Origin: Microbacterium sp. A20
GTDB lineage: Bacteria; Actinomycetota; Actinomycetes; Actinomycetales; Microbacteriaceae
NCBI RefSeq assembly: GCF_004794515.1
Contig: NZ_SSDF01000071.1
Coordinates: 62,001 to 126,000, forward strand
Length of the DNA stretch: 64,000 nucleotides
Direction: 5' to 3'
Shown here: positions 48,249 to 58,520 of the stretch, one piece after another
Numbering within the stretch: the stretch's first letter is position 1
How the letters are laid out: the number at the start of each line of letters is the position of its first letter
The notes under the pieces: generated by a model
What the model was told of the DNA's origin: nothing
Databases searched by the model: none
The model's input: only the letters and a program-made list of their open reading frames with translations
Program-made: the position numbers and the translations under genes

Positions 48249-50738
48249 GTGAGCGTCGCGTCCGCCCTTCCCCTCATCCGCCGCCCGCTCACCGATGGCT
48301 GGCGGGTCCGTCCGAGCGCCGGCCCCGCACAGGTGCCCGATGCCTGGATCCCCGCCGTCGTCCCAGGTGTGGTGCATCTCGACCTGCTGCGCGCGGGCCT
48401 CATCCCCGACCCGTACCTCGACGACAACGAGTCCGCGTTGGCGTGGATCGGCCTGGTGGACTGGACCTACGAGGGCAGCTTCGTCCTCGAGTCGCAGGAG
48501 CAGGCGGCCGACCGCCACGAGCTCGTCTTCGACGGTCTCGACACCGTGGCCACGGTCACCGTGAACGGGAACGTGATCGCGGAGGTCGCCAACCAGCATC
48601 GCTCCTATCGCCTGGACGTGACGGAGCTGCTCACCACCGGCGACAACACGGTCACCGTCGCCTTCCGCAGCCCCGTCCGGTACGCCGACGCGCAGAGCGT
48701 GGCGCTCGGCGCGCGCCCCCGCCCCTACCCCTCGCCGTTCAACGCCCTGCGCAAGTCGGCCTGCAGCTTCGGCTGGGACTGGGGCATCGCCACCTACTCG
48801 AGCGGCATCTGGCGCGAGGTGCGGCTGGAGTCCTGGTCCGACGCCCGTCTGAACGACGTCCGCGTCCATGCGACGCCGGACGGCACGGATGGCACGGTAC
48901 GCGTCGCCGTCGAAGTCGAGCGCACCGCGGCACTTCCGCTCGACCTGACGGTCGAGGTCGCCGGGACGGTCCGCACGGTTCCGATCGCCGCCTCGGAGAC
49001 GTCGGCGGAGATCGAGGTCCGGGTGAGCGACATCGAGCGCTGGTGGCCCGCCGGCCATGGCGCCCAGCCGCTCTACGACGTCGACATCGCCCTCCTGTCC
49101 GAGGGCACGACTCTCGACTCCACGACGAGACGAGTCGGTTTCCGCGACCTGCGCTGGGACACGACGGCGGACGCCTCCGGCACGCCGTTCACCCTGTTCG
49201 TGAACGACCGCCCGATCTACGTGAAGGGCGTGAACTGGATTCCGGACGACGCGTTCCCGAACCGCGTCGATCGCGACCGGTACCGGACTCGGCTCGAGCA
49301 GGCGAAAAACGCGAACCTCAACCTCATCCGCGTCTGGGGCGGGGGGATCTACGAGTCCGAGGACTTCTACGATCTCGCCGACGAGCTCGGCCTGCTGATC
49401 TGGCAGGACTTCCTGTTCGCGTGCGCCGCCTACGCGGAGGAGGATCCGCTGCGTGGTGAGATCGAGGCGGAAGCCCGGGAGAACGTCGCGCGCCTCGCCC
49501 ACCGTGCCTCGCTGGCGCTGCTCACCGGCAACAACGAGAACACCTGGGGATACGAGGACTGGGGCTGGAAGACCCTGCTCGACGGCAAGAGCTGGGGCGC
49601 GCACTACTACTACGAACTTTTCCCCGCGATCATCGACGAGCTCGCTCCGCACGTGCCGTATGCACCCGGAAGCCCCTTCAGCCCGGGCGGCGGGTGGGAC
49701 GGAAGTCGGCAGACCGGACCGCATCCCAACGACGAGGCGCACGGCACCATGCACCTGTGGGAGCAGTGGAATCGCCGCGACTGGCCGACCTACCGCGACC
49801 ACCGCCCGCGTTTCGTCGCCGAGTTCGGGTGGCAGGGCCCGCCCACCTGGTCGACGCTGACGCGATCCATCTCGGACGACCCGATCACCCCCGACTCCCC
49901 CGGCATGATCGTGCACCAGAAGGCGGCGGACGGGAACGCGAAGCTGGGCGCTGGATTGGTCGCGCACTACCCGATCCCCGACGACATCGAGACCTGGCAC
50001 TGGGCCATGCAGCTCAATCAGGCGAACGCGGTGGGTTTCGCGCTCGACTGGTTCCGCTCGCTCGCCCCGCACAACGCCGGCGCGATCGTGTGGCAGTTGA
50101 ACGACTGCTGGCCCGTGACCTCGTGGGCGGCGATCGACGGCGACGGACGGGAGAAGCCGCTGCTGTTCGCCATCGAGAAGGCCTTCGACCCACGAGTGGT
50201 GACGGTGCAGCCCGCGAGCGAGGGCCTCGAAGCCGTGCTGCACAACGACACCGGCGACACCTGGTCGGGCAGCGTCTCGCTGCGACGGATCGGCTTCGAC
50301 GGCACGGTGCACGCCTCCGCCGAGGTGGCGGTGTCGATCGAACCGCGAGGGTCGGCACGTGTGCCGGTTCCGGATGCCGTCGCCGCGCCCGGCGACGTCT
50401 CCGCGGAACTGATCGTCGCCGAGGCATCCGGCATTCGCGGACTCTGGTGGTTCGCCGAGCCGCGCGACAGCGCCCTCGCCGAGCCCGGGCTCAACGCCGA
50501 GGTGGAAAGCACCGACGGCGGGCACCTGGTGACCGTCACGGCGGGTGCACTGGTGCGCGACCTCACCCTCCTCGTCGACCGACTCTCCCCCGACGCCCGG
50601 GTCGACCGCGGTCTGGTGACGCTGCTGCCCGGCGAGCGCGCGACGTTCCGCATCGACGGCGTCGCCGAGCTCGACGCCGCGACGGTGCTCGATCCCCTGG
50701 TCGCGCGTTCGGGCAACCAGCTGGTCGCCGCGCGCTGA
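48249..50738 (+). CDS. Beta-mannosidase (GH2)
   Basis: An 829-residue cytoplasmic GH2 enzyme. GTG 48249, 12 bp after AGGAG, is chosen; the frame is open back to 48081. The jelly-roll domain has WIPAVVPGVVHLDLLRAGLIPDPYLDDNE; GWDWGIATYSSGIWREV and VKGVNWIPDDAFPNR precede the barrel. Acid/base Glu430 is in TGNNENTWGYED and the nucleophile Glu525 in VAEFGWQGPPTW. It hydrolyses beta-1,4-mannosides, for example the Man-beta-GlcNAc link of N-glycan cores. It converges with the 50746 gene, 7 bp apart. Confidence 0.94.
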   Translation: MSVASALPLIRRPLTDGWRVRPSAGPAQVPDAWIPAVVPGVVHLDLLRAGLIPDPYLDDNESALAWIGLVDWTYEGSFVLESQEQAADRHELVFDGLDTVATVTVNGNVIAEVANQHRSYRLDVTELLTTGDNTVTVAFRSPVRYADAQSVALGARPRPYPSPFNALRKSACSFGWDWGIATYSSGIWREVRLESWSDARLNDVRVHATPDGTDGTVRVAVEVERTAALPLDLTVEVAGTVRTVPIAASETSAEIEVRVSDIERWWPAGHGAQPLYDVDIALLSEGTTLDSTTRRVGFRDLRWDTTADASGTPFTLFVNDRPIYVKGVNWIPDDAFPNRVDRDRYRTRLEQAKNANLNLIRVWGGGIYESEDFYDLADELGLLIWQDFLFACAAYAEEDPLRGEIEAEARENVARLAHRASLALLTGNNENTWGYEDWGWKTLLDGKSWGAHYYYELFPAIIDELAPHVPYAPGSPFSPGGGWDGSRQTGPHPNDEAHGTMHLWEQWNRRDWPTYRDHRPRFVAEFGWQGPPTWSTLTRSISDDPITPDSPGMIVHQKAADGNAKLGAGLVAHYPIPDDIETWHWAMQLNQANAVGFALDWFRSLAPHNAGAIVWQLNDCWPVTSWAAIDGDGREKPLLFAIEKAFDPRVVTVQPASEGLEAVLHNDTGDTWSGSVSLRRIGFDGTVHASAEVAVSIEPRGSARVPVPDAVAAPGDVSAELIVAEASGIRGLWWFAEPRDSALAEPGLNAEVESTDGGHLVTVTAGALVRDLTLLVDRLSPDARVDRGLVTLLPGERATFRIDGVAELDAATVLDPLVARSGNQLVAAR

Positions 50739-50745
50739 GCCGGAC

Positions 50746-52038
50746 TCAGTTCCCGATCGGCTTCGGCTGCGGGCACTCGGATGCCGCCGGCAGCTGTGCG
50801 GTGAGGAGGTAGGCCTCGGCGATGTCGGTCGGGCAGGTGAAGTTGTTCACCAGTCCGTGGAAGCTCCCCGGCATCGTGATGAGCACGCCTCCGGTGCGCT
50901 CGGCGACGGTGCGCGCGTCTTCGATCGGGGTCCGACGGTCGTCGAGTCCGTTGATCAGCAGCGGTTTCGGAGCGTCGTCGGGGAAGTCGAGCGCTCCGAT
51001 CGGGTCGGCCCCCGGCCATCCGTAGCAATTGGCGTGGGTGCTGAGAACCTCGGCCTGCTGCTCGGCCGTCAGGCCATCCGCCTCTTCCTCCGGAGTCGAG
51101 GGCCACGGGAAGTCGGTGCAGTTGTAGGCCAGATCCTGGGAGTACGGAGCCGCGGAGTCGTAGACCTCGGCCATCTTCTGGAACGCGGGCACGAAGCCGT
51201 CGGCGAGCTCGGGGTCGCGGTCGGTGCCGTAGCTCGCCGCAGCATCCGCGCTTTCCAGCATGCCGTCGAGCGTCTGCTGGGGGCCGGTCGATTCCGGGTC
51301 CATGGTGCCGTCGAGGATCATCGTGCGCACACGATCCGGGTGCTCGGCGAGGTAAGCCTGCCCCAGCAGCGTCCCGTAGGAGATCGCCAGCATGTCGATC
51401 CGGTCCGCCTTCAACGCCGTGCGGACCGCCTCGAGATCGCGAACACCCGCATTGATGCCGGCCTCGAGCACGCGGCCATCCGTCTCTTGGTCGCACTTCT
51501 TCAGCTCCGCACGCGCACCCTTCTCGAAGGACGACCACTCCGTGTCGATGTCGGCCGCGGTGAAGACGGGCGGGTCCGCGATGTCGCAGGTGATCGGCGT
51601 GCTGCGCCCGAAGCCCCGGCGGTCGTACCCGACGATGTCGAAACTGTCCCGGATCTCGGCATCGATCGTCGCCGCGAACCCCGCCTGCGACGTGACGCCC
51701 GACAGCAGCGGGCCGCCCGGGTCCACGATCAACACGCCCTTCGGAGCCCCGTCGGCTTTACGAGCGGGGGTGACCGCCACGGCGATCGCGACCTTGGTGT
51801 CGTCGTCGCCGCTCGCCGCACCGACCTCCACCGAGCCGCACCGCCGATCGGGCTGTCCGGGAAGAGCGCACGCCTCCCACTCGCCCACCGGGAACCCCTT
51901 CGCGCCCTCCGACGGGTCGACGGATTCGATCGACGGTGCACTGCACGCCGCGAGCACCCCCACCGCGAGCGCCAGAACAGCCATCCCCGCCCAGATCCGC
52001 GGCGCGCGGGCGCGCGAGTTTTCAGAGACTTTCGCCAT
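50746..52038 (-). CDS. Secreted TAP-like alpha/beta hydrolase lipoprotein
   Basis: A 430-residue lipoprotein of the tripeptidyl-aminopeptidase (TAP/SlpD) group. Lipobox LAAC; GVLIVDPGGPLLSG oxyanion region; VGYDRRGFGRSTPI; nucleophile Ser in LAISYGTLLGQAY; C-terminal TAP domain with LINGLDDRRTPIEDARTVAER and GSFHGLVNN carrying His. ATG 52038 is preferred: GGGGGAAA lies 5-8 bp upstream. Substrates are probably small peptides at the cell surface. It stands apart from the sugar operons. Confidence 0.9.
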   Translation of the reverse strand: MAKVSENSRARAPRIWAGMAVLALAVGVLAACSAPSIESVDPSEGAKGFPVGEWEACALPGQPDRRCGSVEVGAASGDDDTKVAIAVAVTPARKADGAPKGVLIVDPGGPLLSGVTSQAGFAATIDAEIRDSFDIVGYDRRGFGRSTPITCDIADPPVFTAADIDTEWSSFEKGARAELKKCDQETDGRVLEAGINAGVRDLEAVRTALKADRIDMLAISYGTLLGQAYLAEHPDRVRTMILDGTMDPESTGPQQTLDGMLESADAAASYGTDRDPELADGFVPAFQKMAEVYDSAAPYSQDLAYNCTDFPWPSTPEEEADGLTAEQQAEVLSTHANCYGWPGADPIGALDFPDDAPKPLLINGLDDRRTPIEDARTVAERTGGVLITMPGSFHGLVNNFTCPTDIAEAYLLTAQLPAASECPQPKPIGN

Positions 52039-52183
52039 GTGCATTTCCCCCAGACGCGGCGAGAGATGTTTCTCGCACCTGCCCAGACTCTCTCCTCCCG
52101 GCGGGAAACGCATCACTCGAAAGGGATGAACCGTCGTCGTGTGGCTTCCGGGTCGAGATGGCGAAGAAGCCCGCCGCTGAACA

Positions 52184-52219
52184 GGTGAGGGGCCTCCGCG
52201 CGGGCGGAGACCCCTCACC
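52184..52219 (-). terminator. Terminator of the alpha-mannosidase operon
   Basis: GGTGAGGGG and CTCCGC pair with GCGGAG and CCCCTCACC around GCGG, a 15-bp stem with one mismatch. It starts 4 bp beyond the stop at 52223. Confidence 0.8.
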
Positions 52220-52222
52220 GGT

Positions 52223-55200
52223 TCAGACCCGCGGCAGCCGCAGCGTCGCGAGCTGGAACGGACGCAGCGCCAGACGGATGCCGTCGGCATCCTGACCCGT
52301 CAGCACCGCCGGCTCGATCTCACGCTCGAGCAGGTCCACTTCGCTGGCGTCGCCGCTCGGGAAGCCCACGGTGACCGTGGCATCGGCACGACGCCCGAGA
52401 GCCTCGTACAGCCGGACGATGACGTCGCCGCTGCCGTCTTCGGCGAGCTTGACGGCCTCGACCACCACACCCGGGTGATCGATCGAGATGAGGGGCTGCA
52501 CATCGTCGGCGCCCTCGATGCGGCGCTCTGCGAGGTTCGTGCGGTACCCCTCGGCGATCGCGTCGACGAGCTCGCCGCCGACGACGATGCCCACCTCCAG
52601 ATGATGCCGGCCCTGGTCCTGCTGCGGGTCGGGGAACAGCGCCGCCCTGACGAGCGAGAGCCGCACGGTCGAGTACGTGCCGCCCGTCTCACGCGGGTGC
52701 CGGGTGATGTCGTGGCCGTAGGTGGAGTCGTTGGTGACCGCGACGCCGAAGTCGCTCTCCCCCACTCTGACCCACCGATGCGCCACGGTCTCGAAGCGCG
52801 CAGCATCCCACGAGGTGTTGGTGTGGGTCGGACGCACGATGTGCCCGAACTGGATCTCGGAGGCGGCGTGGTCGGTGTGCACGTCGACGGGGACGCTGAG
52901 CTTGAGCAGCTTCTGCCGCTCGTGCCAGTCGACGTCGACGGCCAGCTTCAGGGTGCGCGACCCTTCGTCGAGACGGATGCTGTGCACCAGCGTCGACGCG
53001 CCGAATGAGCGCGAGATCACCACGGCGCCGTCGACGATCTCGATGCCGTCCACATCGAGGAGGTCGGTGACGTTGCGACGATAGTGCTCGTCGATGTCCC
53101 AGGCGTCCCACTGCGTCGGGGTGTCCCGGTGCAGCTGGAAGACGCCGGCGCTCTGGCCGGCCGGCACGACCTCGCGGCCGCTCGCCAGGTCGATGATCGA
53201 GGTGAGCACCCCGCGGGCGTCGATCGTCGCGCGCACGAGCCCGTTGTCGAGCACGAATCCGCCGTCCACCGCGACCGGCGCGACCGGTGCAGCCGCATCC
53301 GCCTCGCCGATCGACAGTGCGCCGACCGACGCGTGCCCGTGCGGGGCCGCGTTGGCCACGAGGCTGCGCGTGCCCTCGCCGACCAGCGCACGCAGCGAGT
53401 CGGCGATGATCTGCTCGAGCTCCACGGCGATCGCCGCGTAGTTGCGCTCGGCATCCTGATGCACCCAGGCGATCGACGTTCCGGGCAGGATGTCATGGAA
53501 CTGCTGGAGGAGGACGAGCTGCCAGAGTCGCTTCAGCTGCTCAGCCGGGTAAGCGCGTCCGGTGCGGACGGATGCCGTCGCCGCCCACAGCTCGGCCTCA
53601 CGGAGCAGGTGCTCGCTGCGACGGTTGCCCTGTTTGGTGCCCAGCTGACTCGTGTACGTGCCGCGGTGGAACTCGAGATACAGCTCGCCGCTCCACACCT
53701 CGGGCGACGGGTATTCCGACTCGGCCTGCTCGAAGAATGCCCGAGGCGTGGAATGCCGGGCGACCGGCGACCCTTCCAGCGACCCCGCGCGCTCGACCTG
53801 CGCCGCCATCTCACGGGTCGGTCCGCCACCGCCGTCGCCGTAACCGTACGGCAGCAGCGAGACACGGGCTCGGCCCTTGTCCTGGAAGTTCCGCTGCGCA
53901 TGCGCGAGATCGGCCTGCGAGGCGTCCGAGTTGTACTTGTCGACGGGAGGGAAGTGCGTGAACACGCGCGTGCCGTCGAGCCCCTCCCAGAGGAAGGTGT
54001 GATGCGGCATCCGGTTCGTCTCGTTCCAGGAGATCTTCTGCGTGAGGAACCACTTCGATCCCGAGGCCTTGATGATCTGCGGAAGGGCACCGCTGTAGCC
54101 GAAGGAGTCGGGTAGCCAGACCTCGGGGGTGTCGATCCCGAACTCGCGGAGGAAGAAGCCCTTGCCCTCGACGAACTGACGGGCGAGGGCTTCGGAGCCG
54201 ACCATGTTCGTGTCCGACTCGACCCACATGCCGCCGACCGGGACGAAGCGGCCTTCGCGCACGCGCTCGACCAGACGCTCCCAGATCTCCGGGTAGCGCT
54301 CCTTGATCCAGGCGAACTGCTGCGCCGATGAACTCGCGAACACGACGTCGGGGTTCTCGTCCATCAGCGAGAGCACGTTCGAGAAGGTGCGCGACACCTT
54401 GCGCGCCGTCTCGCGCACCGGCCACAGCCAGGCCGAATCGATGTGCGCGTGTCCGACGGCATGAAGCACGTGCGCGCTGGCATGGGCAGGACTCGCCAGG
54501 ACCGTTCGGAGCGCCTCACGGCCCGCTGCCGCCGTGCCAGCCACGTCATGCGGGTCCACCAGGTCGATCATCCGATCCAGTGCCTGCACGATCTCCGCTC
54601 GCCGGGGAGACGAGGCATCCAGCTCACCGAGGAGTCCGCGCAGGATCACGGTGTCGTCGAGCAGCGACTCGACGGTCAGATCGCGCAGGGCCACATCGAC
54701 GACGCGGAGCACGTAGATCGGATCGGCACCGGCGGTCTCGGGGTCGCCGAGCGAGGTCGGGTCGAACGTGAAGATGCTGCCCACGTCGGGATTCGACGCC
54801 GCCTCGAGCAGCACGTCGATACGGCCGTCCGACTGCACCGCCGCGGCGACCGCGTTGTTGAACGGCGAGATGCCCTTGATCGGACTCCCGTCGAGTCCCC
54901 AGACGAGGGCCTCGGCCTGGAAGCCGCTCTGTCCGGCCGTGAAGCCGAGGTCCACGACGAGTTCTGCCCTGGTGCCGTCCGGGAGCTCGCCGGATGCCGT
55001 ACGCCATTCGCTCGGGACCTCCCCGCTCACACGGAACCAGGTCGTGCCCCAGGGGCGGCCCCACGGAGCGCCGACAGCGGTCGGCGTGTAGTCCGCCTGA
55101 ACGGCATCCGTGAAGGGCACCGGCTCCCCCGGCACCTCCCACGCGCGCACCTCGAGCGGGTGGCTCAGGCGGTGACGCGCCGGACGGAGGCGCTCGCGGA

Positions 55201-55246
55201 TGAATCGGTCGATGCGCATCTCGATGAGCGCGGTGCGGTCGTGCAT
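52223..55246 (-). CDS. Alpha-mannosidase (GH38)
   Basis: A 1007-residue cytoplasmic GH38 enzyme. AVGHAHIDSAWLWPVRETARK carries the zinc His/Asp; GGMWVESDTNMVGSEALARQFVEGKGF includes the nucleophile region; EVWLPDSFGYSGALPQIIKASGSKWFLTQKISWNETNRMPHHTFLWEGLDGTRVFTHFPP is diagnostic. The C-terminal beta domain runs from about 650. It removes alpha-linked mannose from N-glycan-like oligosaccharides. It ends the ROK-linked importer operon, 46 bp after the MalG-type permease. Confidence 0.95.
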   Translation of the reverse strand: MHDRTALIEMRIDRFIRERLRPARHRLSHPLEVRAWEVPGEPVPFTDAVQADYTPTAVGAPWGRPWGTTWFRVSGEVPSEWRTASGELPDGTRAELVVDLGFTAGQSGFQAEALVWGLDGSPIKGISPFNNAVAAAVQSDGRIDVLLEAASNPDVGSIFTFDPTSLGDPETAGADPIYVLRVVDVALRDLTVESLLDDTVILRGLLGELDASSPRRAEIVQALDRMIDLVDPHDVAGTAAAGREALRTVLASPAHASAHVLHAVGHAHIDSAWLWPVRETARKVSRTFSNVLSLMDENPDVVFASSSAQQFAWIKERYPEIWERLVERVREGRFVPVGGMWVESDTNMVGSEALARQFVEGKGFFLREFGIDTPEVWLPDSFGYSGALPQIIKASGSKWFLTQKISWNETNRMPHHTFLWEGLDGTRVFTHFPPVDKYNSDASQADLAHAQRNFQDKGRARVSLLPYGYGDGGGGPTREMAAQVERAGSLEGSPVARHSTPRAFFEQAESEYPSPEVWSGELYLEFHRGTYTSQLGTKQGNRRSEHLLREAELWAATASVRTGRAYPAEQLKRLWQLVLLQQFHDILPGTSIAWVHQDAERNYAAIAVELEQIIADSLRALVGEGTRSLVANAAPHGHASVGALSIGEADAAAPVAPVAVDGGFVLDNGLVRATIDARGVLTSIIDLASGREVVPAGQSAGVFQLHRDTPTQWDAWDIDEHYRRNVTDLLDVDGIEIVDGAVVISRSFGASTLVHSIRLDEGSRTLKLAVDVDWHERQKLLKLSVPVDVHTDHAASEIQFGHIVRPTHTNTSWDAARFETVAHRWVRVGESDFGVAVTNDSTYGHDITRHPRETGGTYSTVRLSLVRAALFPDPQQDQGRHHLEVGIVVGGELVDAIAEGYRTNLAERRIEGADDVQPLISIDHPGVVVEAVKLAEDGSGDVIVRLYEALGRRADATVTVGFPSGDASEVDLLEREIEPAVLTGQDADGIRLALRPFQLATLRLPRV

Positions 55247-55292
55247 GTGTGGTGCTTTCTGGATCGTGGGGATTGTGCGAGGAGGCCGGGGA

Positions 55293-56180
55293 TCAGCCCT
55301 TGACGCCGCCGGCCAGCGCGAAGTTGCTGCCGGAGAGACGCTGCACGAGCAGGTACAGGACGAGGATCGGCACGGAGTACAACATGGCGAACGCGGCGAG
55401 CTGCCCGTAGGCGACGGCCCCGTTGGTGCCGAAGAAGGTGAAGATCGCGACGGCCGCCGGCATCTTCTCCGAGCTGAACAGCAGGACGAACGGAACGAAG
55501 AAGTTCCCCCACGCCTGCGTGAACACGAAGATGAAGACGACGCTGATGCCTGGGCGCATGAGCGGCAGGACGATGGTCCACAGTGCCCGCATGGCGGAGG
55601 CGCCGTCGACCCATGCCGCCTCTTCGAGGGAGACCGGCACCGAGTCCATGAAGTTCTTCAGCATCCAGATCGCCATGGGCAACGACGTCGCGGCCATGAA
55701 CAGGATCACGCTGACCTGCGAATCGAGCATCTTCAACTGCACGAACAGCGCGTAGACCGGCACCATCATGGCCGTGATCGGCAGGCAGGAACCGAACAGG
55801 ACCGAGTACATGAACCCGCGCTGGAACCGCGAGTTGTGCCGCGAGAGCGGATATGCGGCGAGCACTCCGACGACGACGGTGATCAAGGCGGTGCCGAACG
55901 AGATCAGCGCCGAGTTCCATAGCGGCAGCAGCGTCATCGACCAGTCGAACACCGAGGCGAAGTTGTCGAACGTCACACTCTCCGGCACCGAGATCGACAC
56001 GGTGGCCTTCGGGGACACCGAGGAGAACACGATCCACGCGATCGGCACGAGGAACACGAGCCCGATCACGATCAGGACGGTGTTGGCGAGCCATGCGGAG
56101 CGGCGCTTCGCAGGAGTCGCGACGGAGATCCGCTGGCCGCGCCTCACGGCGGGGCGGACGATTGCTTCCGTGGCGGTCAT
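55293..56180 (-). CDS. Sugar ABC transporter permease (MalG type)
   Basis: A 295-residue permease. ANTVLIVIGLVFLVPIAWIVFSS opens it; the EAA loop is VSLEEAAWVDGASAMRALWTIVLPLMRPGI; TQAWGNFFVPFVLLFSSEK is typical. ATG 56180 shares a base with the MalF stop (TGATG). Part of the mannosidase-linked importer. Confidence 0.93.
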   Translation of the reverse strand: MTATEAIVRPAVRRGQRISVATPAKRRSAWLANTVLIVIGLVFLVPIAWIVFSSVSPKATVSISVPESVTFDNFASVFDWSMTLLPLWNSALISFGTALITVVVGVLAAYPLSRHNSRFQRGFMYSVLFGSCLPITAMMVPVYALFVQLKMLDSQVSVILFMAATSLPMAIWMLKNFMDSVPVSLEEAAWVDGASAMRALWTIVLPLMRPGISVVFIFVFTQAWGNFFVPFVLLFSSEKMPAAVAIFTFFGTNGAVAYGQLAAFAMLYSVPILVLYLLVQRLSGSNFALAGGVKG

Positions 56181-57109
56181 CAGTCGACCTCCGGCTTGAG
56201 GATGCGGATATAGAAGATCGCGAAGATCGCGCCGAGCACGAGGGTCACCGCAGCGATCGCCGTGCCGTAGCCGATCTGGGAGTACTGGAAGGCCTCCTGA
56301 TAGGCGAGGACGGGAAGGGTCGAACTCGAGACGCCCGGTCCTCCCTTGGTCATCACCCAGATGAGACCGAAGGTCCCGAGCGTCTGCAGGGTGGTGAGCA
56401 TCAGGTTCGTCGAGATCGAGCGGCGGATCATCGGGATGGTGATGAGGAAGAACCGCTGGGCGGCGTTCGCACCGTCGATCTGTGCAGCCTCCATCACCTC
56501 GGGCGGCACTTCGTTGAGGGCGGCCCCGTAGACGAGCATCGAGAACGCTGTACCCCGCCAGACGTTGGCGAGGATGACGGCGAACATCGGGTACTCGATG
56601 AGCCAGCTCACCGCAGGGATGCCGATGGCCTCCAGCAGCGCATTGAGCGTGCCGTCCTTCGAGAAGTAGGCGTAGAGGGCGAAGGCGGCGACGATCTCGG
56701 GCATCACCCAGGCGACGACGACGAGTGCGCCGACCACGCTGTTGACCGACTTCGAACCGATGCGCATGAGCGCGGCGACGCCGAGACCCAGCACGTTCTG
56801 ACCGATGATCGCGGAGAACAGCACGAAGACGACCGTGAGGACCAGCGCGGTCCAGAAGTTCGGGTCGGTGAACAGCGAGACGTAGTTGTCGAGTCCGATG
56901 AACTCGGGCTGCGCCGCCCGATAGCCCGTGAGCGCGCGGTTGGTCAGCGATCCCCAGATGGCGTAGATGATCGGCCCGAGCAGGAACACGACCAGCAGCA
57001 CCACGGCGGGCAGCAGCGGAACCGAGCGCATCAGTTCGCGGAGAGGGGCGCGCCTCCCGGCCCCGGTCTGCACCGGGGCCGGGCTGTGCGTTGTGGAAGC
57101 GGAGGTCAC
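56180..57109 (-). CDS. Sugar ABC transporter permease (MalF type)
   Basis: A 309-residue permease. GTG 57109, preceded by AGGAACC, is preferred over longer frames. LLPAVVLLVVFLLGPIIYAIWGSLTN is the first helix; EAA loop PPEVMEAAQIDGANAAQRFFLITIPMIRRSI. It follows the binding-protein gene by 10 bp. Confidence 0.92.
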   Translation of the reverse strand: MTSASTTHSPAPVQTGAGRRAPLRELMRSVPLLPAVVLLVVFLLGPIIYAIWGSLTNRALTGYRAAQPEFIGLDNYVSLFTDPNFWTALVLTVVFVLFSAIIGQNVLGLGVAALMRIGSKSVNSVVGALVVVAWVMPEIVAAFALYAYFSKDGTLNALLEAIGIPAVSWLIEYPMFAVILANVWRGTAFSMLVYGAALNEVPPEVMEAAQIDGANAAQRFFLITIPMIRRSISTNLMLTTLQTLGTFGLIWVMTKGGPGVSSSTLPVLAYQEAFQYSQIGYGTAIAAVTLVLGAIFAIFYIRILKPEVD

Positions 57110-57119
57110 TGCAGGGTTC

Positions 57120-58472
57120 CTACTCGACCTTGTCCGCGCCGACGATCTGGGTGAGCGCATCGTCGTAGGTCTTGGCCGCGTCCTCCGGGCTCGCTTCTCC
57201 GGTGATCACCGATTCGGTGGCCTGCTGAAGCGCGCTGGTGATCTGCGAATAGTCCGGCGTGGTCGGACGGAAGTGCGTGTACTGCACGAGGTCGGAGAAG
57301 AACGCGAAGGTCGGGTTGTACGAGAGGTACGCATCGTCGGTCGCCACGTCCTCACGGACGGCGATCTGGCTGTTCTCGGTGTCGTACTTGAGCGAGTTCT
57401 CCTGGTTCAGCGCCATCGCGATGAAGTCGAAGGACGTCTGCGGGTGCTTCGTCTGAGCGCCGACCGCGAGGGTCCAGCCCCCGGACATCGAGGTGAAGCC
57501 GGGGTCGCCGCCGTCCTGCGTCGGCATCTTGGCGAGACCGATCGTGTCCTCCCAGCCGTCCCAGGCGCTTTCGCCGCTGATCCAGCCGCCGGGGAGCCAC
57601 GACCCGTCGATGGCCATGGCGAGCTTCCCCTCGGGGAGCAGCTCCGTGGGGACGCGGCTGCCGATGTTCGAATCGAGGGCGAGATCGAGCGGAGTCGCCA
57701 GATCGTTCTTGTAGAGCGTGTCGTAGAAGCCGAACGCATCCGTGAGGCCCTCGGAGTCCACCGCCCACTTGTCGGAGTCGGCGTCGTACAGAGTGGACTC
57801 GGTGCCGTAGAGCAGCATCTCGAGACCCTGCATCGACGTCTGCTCACCGGCGCTCTTGCTGCCGTAGATGTTCAGCGGGATCAGGTCGGCGTCGTACGCC
57901 TTCACCGCTTCGGCGGCATCGAGGATGTCCTGCCACGACGTGGGCTGCCAGTCGGCGGGGAGTCCCGCCGCGGCGAAGATCTCCTTGTTGTAGTAGATCG
58001 CGCGGGTGTCGGTGCCCATCGAGACGCCGTAGGTGCTGCCGTCTCCGCCGAGCCCGGCCTCCTTGGCTGCGTCGTAGAACTGGTCCCAGTCATCCCAGTC
58101 GGCGAGGTAGTCGTCGATCGGGAGCAGGTAGCCGGCAGCGGCATCGGAGCGCAGCTGGAAGGTGTCCTCGTAGATCACGTCGGGCGCCGTGTCGGGCGAG
58201 CCGTTCATCAGGGCGAGCTTCGTGAAGTACTCGTCCTCGGACTCGATCGGCTGGAGCTTCACCGTCACACCGGGGTTCGCGGCCTCGAACTCGGGTTTGA
58301 CCTTCTGGAAGAGATCATCGAGCTGGTGGAACGCGGACGCCATCTGATACGCGACGGTGATGGTGCGGTCTCCGCTGTCGGACGTCTCCGCGTCCCCGGA
58401 TGCACCGCATCCCGAGAGGCCGACTGCGCCGACCGCGATCGCGCCGACGGCGGCGAGGGGCTTCGTTCGCAT
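57120..58472 (-). CDS. Sugar ABC transporter substrate-binding lipoprotein
   Basis: A 450-residue binding protein with lipobox LSGC (Cys22). ITVAYQMASAFHQLDDLFQKVKPEFEAANPGVTVKLQP and later MAIDGSWLPGGW are class-1 features. AGGAGC precedes ATG 58472. First gene of the importer-mannosidase operon downstream of the ROK gene. Mannose-containing oligosaccharides are the likely ligand, by context. Confidence 0.92.
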   Translation of the reverse strand: MRTKPLAAVGAIAVGAVGLSGCGASGDAETSDSGDRTITVAYQMASAFHQLDDLFQKVKPEFEAANPGVTVKLQPIESEDEYFTKLALMNGSPDTAPDVIYEDTFQLRSDAAAGYLLPIDDYLADWDDWDQFYDAAKEAGLGGDGSTYGVSMGTDTRAIYYNKEIFAAAGLPADWQPTSWQDILDAAEAVKAYDADLIPLNIYGSKSAGEQTSMQGLEMLLYGTESTLYDADSDKWAVDSEGLTDAFGFYDTLYKNDLATPLDLALDSNIGSRVPTELLPEGKLAMAIDGSWLPGGWISGESAWDGWEDTIGLAKMPTQDGGDPGFTSMSGGWTLAVGAQTKHPQTSFDFIAMALNQENSLKYDTENSQIAVREDVATDDAYLSYNPTFAFFSDLVQYTHFRPTTPDYSQITSALQQATESVITGEASPEDAAKTYDDALTQIVGADKVE

Positions 58473-58520
58473 CTGATTTGCTCCTTTGCATGCGGACCTC
58501 GCTGTTGAGGCCCTCAGACG

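Noticed and set aside
48174..50525. 783-codon minus-strand ORF opposite the beta-mannosidase
   Set aside because: It is the shadow of a GH2 gene with intact catalytic motifs on the plus strand.
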